The notes under the pieces: generated by a model
Database searches by the model: none
Seen by the model: the letters and a program-made list of their open reading frames with translations, nothing else
What the model was told of the DNA's origin: nothing
NCBI RefSeq assembly: GCF_009856865.1
Contig: NZ_WVUD01000038.1
Span: forward strand, 1 to 35,813
DNA length: 35,813 nucleotides
Origin: Solidesulfovibrio aerotolerans
Lineage (GTDB): Bacteria; Desulfobacterota; Desulfovibrionia; Desulfovibrionales; Desulfovibrionaceae
Direction of reading: 5' to 3'
Shown: positions 31,790-35,813 of the stretch, one piece after another
Numbering within the stretch: position 1 is the stretch's first letter
Layout: the number at the start of each line of letters is the position of its first letter
Translations under genes and position numbers: made by a program

Positions 31790-32557
31790 ATGACTAAGAT
31801 TACGATTTTTGCCAATTTTTTCATTGACACAGAAGAACGTTTTTTGCGGATGCAGGATTCTTTTCTCTCATTCTACCTTGTCAAGCCATCAAAGTGGGTA
31901 GTCAATATTCGTGGGAAATTCAAGCATCGTGCCGCATCATTTTTACGCAAACATCTTGGCAAGGAACTTACCATTACTTACCTGCACAGCAAGACTGGGT
32001 GGTTTCACGACACCGCGTCACTCCTGCAGTATATCAATACAAAATATTTAATGATATGGATGGAGGACCATATAAATATTGCCGATATCGATTACTACAA
32101 ATCAGTGCTTGAGGACATTGAATCAACAGACATCGATCTATTGTACTACACTTTCCACGATATAGATTCAAGATACGACGACATGCCTCTCTCATCGACT
32201 AAGACAATGTATTATTTTTTACTTGACATGCGTTCCTACAAAATTATGCAGAAAAATCAGCCTGGAGCATTCATTATTTGGTACGGCGCAATCATGAAAA
32301 ATACTTTGTTTCGAAAGATCATTTTGAACCCTCCTCGAAAATCTGAACGAAAATACCCGGTGGAAACTCCCTTTGATTTTGAAAAATGCGCAACCCAGGT
32401 TCAATGGTTACCGCTTTTGACTGGATTTACACGAAAAGAATTCTTTGCTTCCGTCGATGACGACAGAAAGCCAGGCTACAGCCTCCAAAGCCGAGGAATG
32501 TATCCTATTCGCGAAGGACGCAAAAGTTACGCGCTCAAATCGACCAACATCGAATAG
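31790..32557 (+). CDS. Putative glycosyltransferase
   Basis: 255 residues, AT-rich like its upstream neighbours and seven bases after the methyltransferase stop. Possible GT-A elements: ITIFANFFIDTEERFLRMQD, LRKHLGKELTIT, YLMIWMEDHINI (WMEDH would be the metal-binding acidic motif, about 86-90) and an acceptor-side FTRKEFFASVDDDRKPGYSL. No membrane helix. Assignment rests on length, position and the acidic motif. It is the last gene of the AT-rich operon. Confidence 0.55.
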   Translation: MTKITIFANFFIDTEERFLRMQDSFLSFYLVKPSKWVVNIRGKFKHRAASFLRKHLGKELTITYLHSKTGWFHDTASLLQYINTKYLMIWMEDHINIADIDYYKSVLEDIESTDIDLLYYTFHDIDSRYDDMPLSSTKTMYYFLLDMRSYKIMQKNQPGAFIIWYGAIMKNTLFRKIILNPPRKSERKYPVETPFDFEKCATQVQWLPLLTGFTRKEFFASVDDDRKPGYSLQSRGMYPIREGRKSYALKSTNIE

Positions 32558-32609
32558 CCCGTTTTTTTCAACATGCAGGCTACGGTTTTCCCCACAGGAG
32601 ATTCATCCC

Positions 32610-35360
32610 ATGGGCATATCTTACGATGCCGCCTTTTATGATGAGCAACGCGAAGGTTCCCTGGCTTCCGCGCAGTTGATCGTACCGCAAATTTTTGATG
32701 TCGCTCCAGTCAAATCCGTGGTCGACATCGGGTGCGGCGTCGGGGGGTGGCTCTCCGTGTTCAAGGCGCTAGGCGTGGAGAGACTCGCTGGCTACGACAC
32801 CAACGAGATGCCTGGAGAAGCTTTTTACATCGATGCGAACTGCATCCATACTGGCATCGACTTCACACATCCCGGGCTACGAGTGAAGGCCAGGGCCGAT
32901 CTCGTCTTGAGTCTAGAAGTCGCGGAACATTTGCCGGAATCAAATGCCGATGCCTTCGTCGATTTGTTGACGTCCATCGCGCCCATGGTCTTTTTTTCTG
33001 CCGCACTTCCCTTCCAAACCGGCGTTGGCCACTGCAACGAACAACCGCCCTGGTACTGGCGCAACAAATTCAATGCGTGCGGCTATGTCGAAGTTGATTG
33101 GCTGCGACCGCGCTTTTGGTTCGATACCCGTATTGCCTGGTGGTACCGCCAAAACATGACTATGTTTGTTCGCCCTCAGGTATTGAAGCGCTACCCCAAA
33201 ATGGCTTCCTTGGCTCAGGCGCATATGCAGCCCCCAGGACCGCACAAATTGACGCTGATCAACGAATGGGTGCTGAGCAACGCCTTCAACCATCTCCAAC
33301 GCCTCAACCAAAATCTGCAGGCTGCCGGCGATCATGCCGCCGTCGAACGCGCACAGCGCATTGCCGCAACCATAACCCGCTGCATAAAGACGGAAGAGTC
33401 GCGTCGGGCCTTGTGCAGGGAGTTCCTGGAGGAAGGATTGGTTGCCGAGGCGGACGCCCAGCACGCCTCCTTGCGCCTAGCACCGGTGGATCACTCATTG
33501 GCACGCAACGATGCAAGCAACCAAACGGCTCATGCCGCAGCCATCGCCAAGCAGGTTCAAGAACGCGACGCAACCCCAGCCACGCGCTATCAGGGTGCCG
33601 CGACGCGCGATATCGAGGCGCTTTGCAGACGTCTTGAAAAAGTCGGCGTCCCGGTGGAACGGGCACGCCTCAATGTTGCGGATTTTCTTGACTGGTGCCA
33701 GCATTTTGCAGAACTTAAAAAAGTTTATAGGGATTACGCTGATGTCGGCATCGAAAAGCTCCTGGAACACTACCTAGCTTATCAAACAATAGGGTTGCAG
33801 TCCGGGCAAACATACATGGATGTAGCGTCAGCTGGCAGCTCCTGGTGCGACGCGCTGCAGCAAAAAGGTTTGGCTGCCTATCGGCTTGATTTGAGTTATC
33901 CAAGCGGATTACATGGAAACACGATCGGCTGTGATGCGACGAAGACATTTTTGGGCGACAATGCCTTCGACGGAGCTTCCCTGCAGTGCGCCTTCGAGAC
34001 GTTTACCGGCGAAGCCGACAAGAACCTTTTGCCGGAAATGGAGCGATTGCTGAAGCCCGGCGGCGTCCTTGTCATCACGCCCCTCTATCTTGACGCCGTC
34101 CACAGCATCATCACCAGTCCGTTTTGCGGCCAGGACGCCGTGGAAATCGATCCCGGTGCGATACGCCTATGGCGGGAAGACGACTATAAGGAACCCTTCA
34201 GCCGCCATTACTCGCCGGAAGCCCTCGCCGAGCGGGTCCTGGCCCATTGCGACGGGCTCGACGTCCGGCTGGTCTATTTAGAGAATCTGGACGAGCTGCG
34301 GGAACGCTTTCCGGGACAACGCATTTACGCCGAATTCCTGCTCAAGGCTCGCAAAATGCGTTCCGAAAAGGCGGCCCCGAACATTCACGGAGGTTCAGGC
34401 CATGTCCCGGCCGCCCCTCTCGTTTCTGTCATCATTCCCACCTGCAACCGCGCCACACTCTTGCGCAAAACCCTGGCCGGCCTTAAACGGCAAACGCTGT
34501 CCCTCGACCAGTTCGAGTGCATCGTGGTTGACAACGGATCCACCGACGACACCGTCAACGCGTGCCGGGAAATGGCATCGTGCTTCCCCCGCTTCAAATA
34601 CATCCGGGAGGACCGTCCCGGGTTGCATATGGGTCGCCACACCGGCTGGCGGCATGCCGATGCGTCGGTCCTGGCCATCCTGGACGACGACGCCATCCCG
34701 TTGCCCACCTGGGCGGAAGGCATGGCGGAGGGGTTCGCGGATTGGAAAGTGGGGCTGGTCACCGGAAGGATTTTGCCGAAATTCGAAAGGCCGCCGCCGT
34801 CCTGGCTTTCGTCACTCTGGGTGGCAGACGCCTACGGAAAGCACCTGCCCTGGTATACCCTGCTCGATTTTGGCGACGTCTTGCGGGAGATTCCCCATAA
34901 ATACGTTTGGGGAGCGAACTTCGGCGTCAGAAAAGCTACGCTGGAAGCCGTCGGCGGCTTTCATCCAGACTCGCTGCCCAATGACCGCCTCGCCTACCGG
35001 GGCGACGGCGAATGCGCGACGACAGAGGCCATTGAGAAACTTGGCATGCGTTGCCTATATCATCCCAAGGCCTCGGTCCTACATTGCCTTAATGCTTCGC
35101 GCCTGAACCTGAACTATCTGTACGAACGGGCTTTTCGGCAGGGGATTTCCGACTCCTATACGAAGACGCGCCGCACCGGCGCGTTGCAGGGGCTGCTCCC
35201 TGTCCGGGAACACGGCACGACGCCGGAATCCCATTTGGCCCGCGGCTACGCGGAAGGCTTCAATTTCCACCAGCGAGCGCTGGTGGACACCCCCGACTTG
35301 TATGCGTGGGTCATGCAGTCGGACTATCTGTTCGATTCGCCTCCCTGTTCCACACCGTAG
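32610..35360 (+). CDS. Trifunctional methyltransferase-methyltransferase-glycosyltransferase
   Basis: 916 residues from the ATG at 32610 after AGGAG. Domain 1 (1 to about 220) is a SAM methyltransferase: VVDIGCGVGGWLSVF (36-50), LSLEVAEHLPES. A helical linker (about 225-390) follows. Domain 2 (about 390-590) is a degenerate methyltransferase: MDVASAGSSWCDALQQ in place of a Gly-rich motif I, MERLLKPGGVLVIT. Domain 3 (about 600-916) is a GT2 glycosyltransferase: VSVIIPTCNRATLL, DNGSTDDTV, ILDDDAIP (about 689-696), WGANFGVRK. Such fusions probably add a sugar and methylate it, possibly capping chain length. Base composition returns to GC-rich, so it likely belongs to a different acquisition than the preceding operon. 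Confidence 0.82.
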   Translation: MGISYDAAFYDEQREGSLASAQLIVPQIFDVAPVKSVVDIGCGVGGWLSVFKALGVERLAGYDTNEMPGEAFYIDANCIHTGIDFTHPGLRVKARADLVLSLEVAEHLPESNADAFVDLLTSIAPMVFFSAALPFQTGVGHCNEQPPWYWRNKFNACGYVEVDWLRPRFWFDTRIAWWYRQNMTMFVRPQVLKRYPKMASLAQAHMQPPGPHKLTLINEWVLSNAFNHLQRLNQNLQAAGDHAAVERAQRIAATITRCIKTEESRRALCREFLEEGLVAEADAQHASLRLAPVDHSLARNDASNQTAHAAAIAKQVQERDATPATRYQGAATRDIEALCRRLEKVGVPVERARLNVADFLDWCQHFAELKKVYRDYADVGIEKLLEHYLAYQTIGLQSGQTYMDVASAGSSWCDALQQKGLAAYRLDLSYPSGLHGNTIGCDATKTFLGDNAFDGASLQCAFETFTGEADKNLLPEMERLLKPGGVLVITPLYLDAVHSIITSPFCGQDAVEIDPGAIRLWREDDYKEPFSRHYSPEALAERVLAHCDGLDVRLVYLENLDELRERFPGQRIYAEFLLKARKMRSEKAAPNIHGGSGHVPAAPLVSVIIPTCNRATLLRKTLAGLKRQTLSLDQFECIVVDNGSTDDTVNACREMASCFPRFKYIREDRPGLHMGRHTGWRHADASVLAILDDDAIPLPTWAEGMAEGFADWKVGLVTGRILPKFERPPPSWLSSLWVADAYGKHLPWYTLLDFGDVLREIPHKYVWGANFGVRKATLEAVGGFHPDSLPNDRLAYRGDGECATTEAIEKLGMRCLYHPKASVLHCLNASRLNLNYLYERAFRQGISDSYTKTRRTGALQGLLPVREHGTTPESHLARGYAEGFNFHQRALVDTPDLYAWVMQSDYLFDSPPCSTP

Positions 35361-35484
35361 GCGGACCCGGCTACGGGCGACGCCCCGGGCCTCAGGGCAA
35401 GGTCCCTTTGGGATCAGGTCGCGGTAGGGACGTACGCGCTCAATAAGACGCGTCTTGTCAGGGCGAGCAGGAAGCGGCAGAAGC
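35361..35484. other. Gene-free stretch before IS66 debris
   Basis: GC-rich and without a recognisable gene. It probably includes the outer end of the older IS66 element, but I cannot place its terminal repeat with confidence. Confidence 0.35.
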
Positions 35485-35687
35485 TCAGGCAGGGATGATC
35501 AGGGAGCAGGGATCGAGATGTTGTGGCAGGAGGGCCTTGCGTTGGGCATCGGTAGTTGCCGCCGGCAAGTGCTCGAAGAGGTAGCGTAGATAGCGATATG
35601 GCTCCAGGCCATTGGCCTTGGCGGTCTCGATGAGGGTGTACAGAGTGGCCGAGGCGTCGGCTCCGCGCGGATGGCCTGAGAACAACC
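35485..35687 (-). pseudogene. IS66-family transposase TnpC, C-terminal remnant
   Basis: On the minus strand: LFSGHPRGADASATLYTLIE, then TAKANGLEPYRYLRYLFEHL, ending LLPQHLDP and a stop. This is the standard IS66 C-terminal element. The preceding RKNW part of the usual RKNWLFS is lost where a second IS66-type end begins at 35688. Confidence 0.82.
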
Positions 35688-35813
35688 GTAACCGTCAAAA
35701 GAACCCCTTCTTACGCCTCCTGAATTTTCTGGCATGGAGTGTCCCCAGGAGGGGCGACCATGGTAGCATCGGCACCGGAGCATAGATCCGAAAAGGCGGC
35801 GTATTGGGCTGGA
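35688..35813 (+). mobile_element. IS66-family element, left end (continues beyond the window)
   Basis: It starts with GTAACCGTCAAAAGAACCCC at the point where the older TnpC is interrupted, and carries the beginning of an IS66-type first gene 72 bases in. It therefore looks like one IS66-type element inserted in another. Confidence 0.6.
35760..35813 (+). CDS. tnpA: IS66-family accessory protein TnpA, N-terminus (partial)
   Basis: ATG 35760 follows AGGAGGGG. The first 18 residues (MVASAPEHRSEKAAYWAG) show the KxxYWxxHV-type start of IS66 TnpA proteins, small DNA-binding proteins needed for IS66 transposition. The window ends inside the gene. Confidence 0.6.
   Translation, partial: MVASAPEHRSEKAAYWAG

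Overview
The window reads as an accessory, surface-polysaccharide region of a GC-rich Gram-negative bacterium. A Desulfovibrio-type deltaproteobacterium is my best guess, from codon style and gene flavour only; there is no rRNA or housekeeping marker to settle it. No rRNA, tRNA or CRISPR array was seen.

The architecture is a string of gene cassettes cut apart by nine copies of one IS6-family insertion sequence (A to I, starting at 161, 2099, 5341, 8207, 12872, 17387, 18842, 21997 and 25392). The ends are GGCACCGTCAACTTGT and its complement. Four transposases look intact (C, D, F, H), copy I reads through its stop codon, A and E are frameshifted, G is internally deleted and B is a stump. Extra solo ends lie at 6316-6508, 8157-8206 and 25379-25391. 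No copy has matching 8-bp flanks, so the copies have recombined or made adjacent deletions.

Region by region: (1) an AT-rich GT2 glycosyltransferase at 1062-1967. (2) A four-gene acyl module at 2560-5214 (acyl carrier protein, SDR reductase, KAS III, hexapeptide acyltransferase) that probably builds a short acyl group and puts it on a sugar. (3) A methyltransferase and GT2 pair at 6565-8149. (4) Cupin, DegT aminotransferase, methyltransferase and GT-B glycosyltransferase at 9188-12820. (5) A transposon graveyard at 13716-15243 (IS3, Tn3 TnpA, resolvase and IS5-like pieces), a methyltransferase/glycosyltransferase deletion scar at about 15700, and a TylF-type methyltransferase at 16232-17293. 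(6) A ParE/RHH toxin-antitoxin pair at 18189-18766. (7) A multi-pass GT-C-like membrane protein at 19452-21896 whose C-terminus is supplied by an IS copy. (8) A replication/partition-like pair at 22851-24983: ParA plus a winged-helix protein whose gene contains two arrays of 13-bp iteron-like repeats and a perfect palindrome. (9) An AT-rich, tightly overlapping operon at 26234-32557: KdsC-like phosphatase, GatZ/KbaZ-like aldolase-family protein, glycosyltransferase, PMI-like cupin, nucleotidyltransferase-kinase fusion, C-methyltransferase and a second glycosyltransferase. It is followed by a 916-residue methyltransferase-methyltransferase-GT2 fusion. (10) IS66-family sequence at the right edge.

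Most genes fit one theme: making, activating, methylating, acylating and transferring unusual sugars for O-antigen, capsule or glycoprotein. The two points most likely to be new are the repeat arrays inside the winged-helix gene next to parA, where the peptide repeat is simply the 13-bp DNA repeat read through all three frames, and the aldolase-based activated-sugar operon at 26234-32557.
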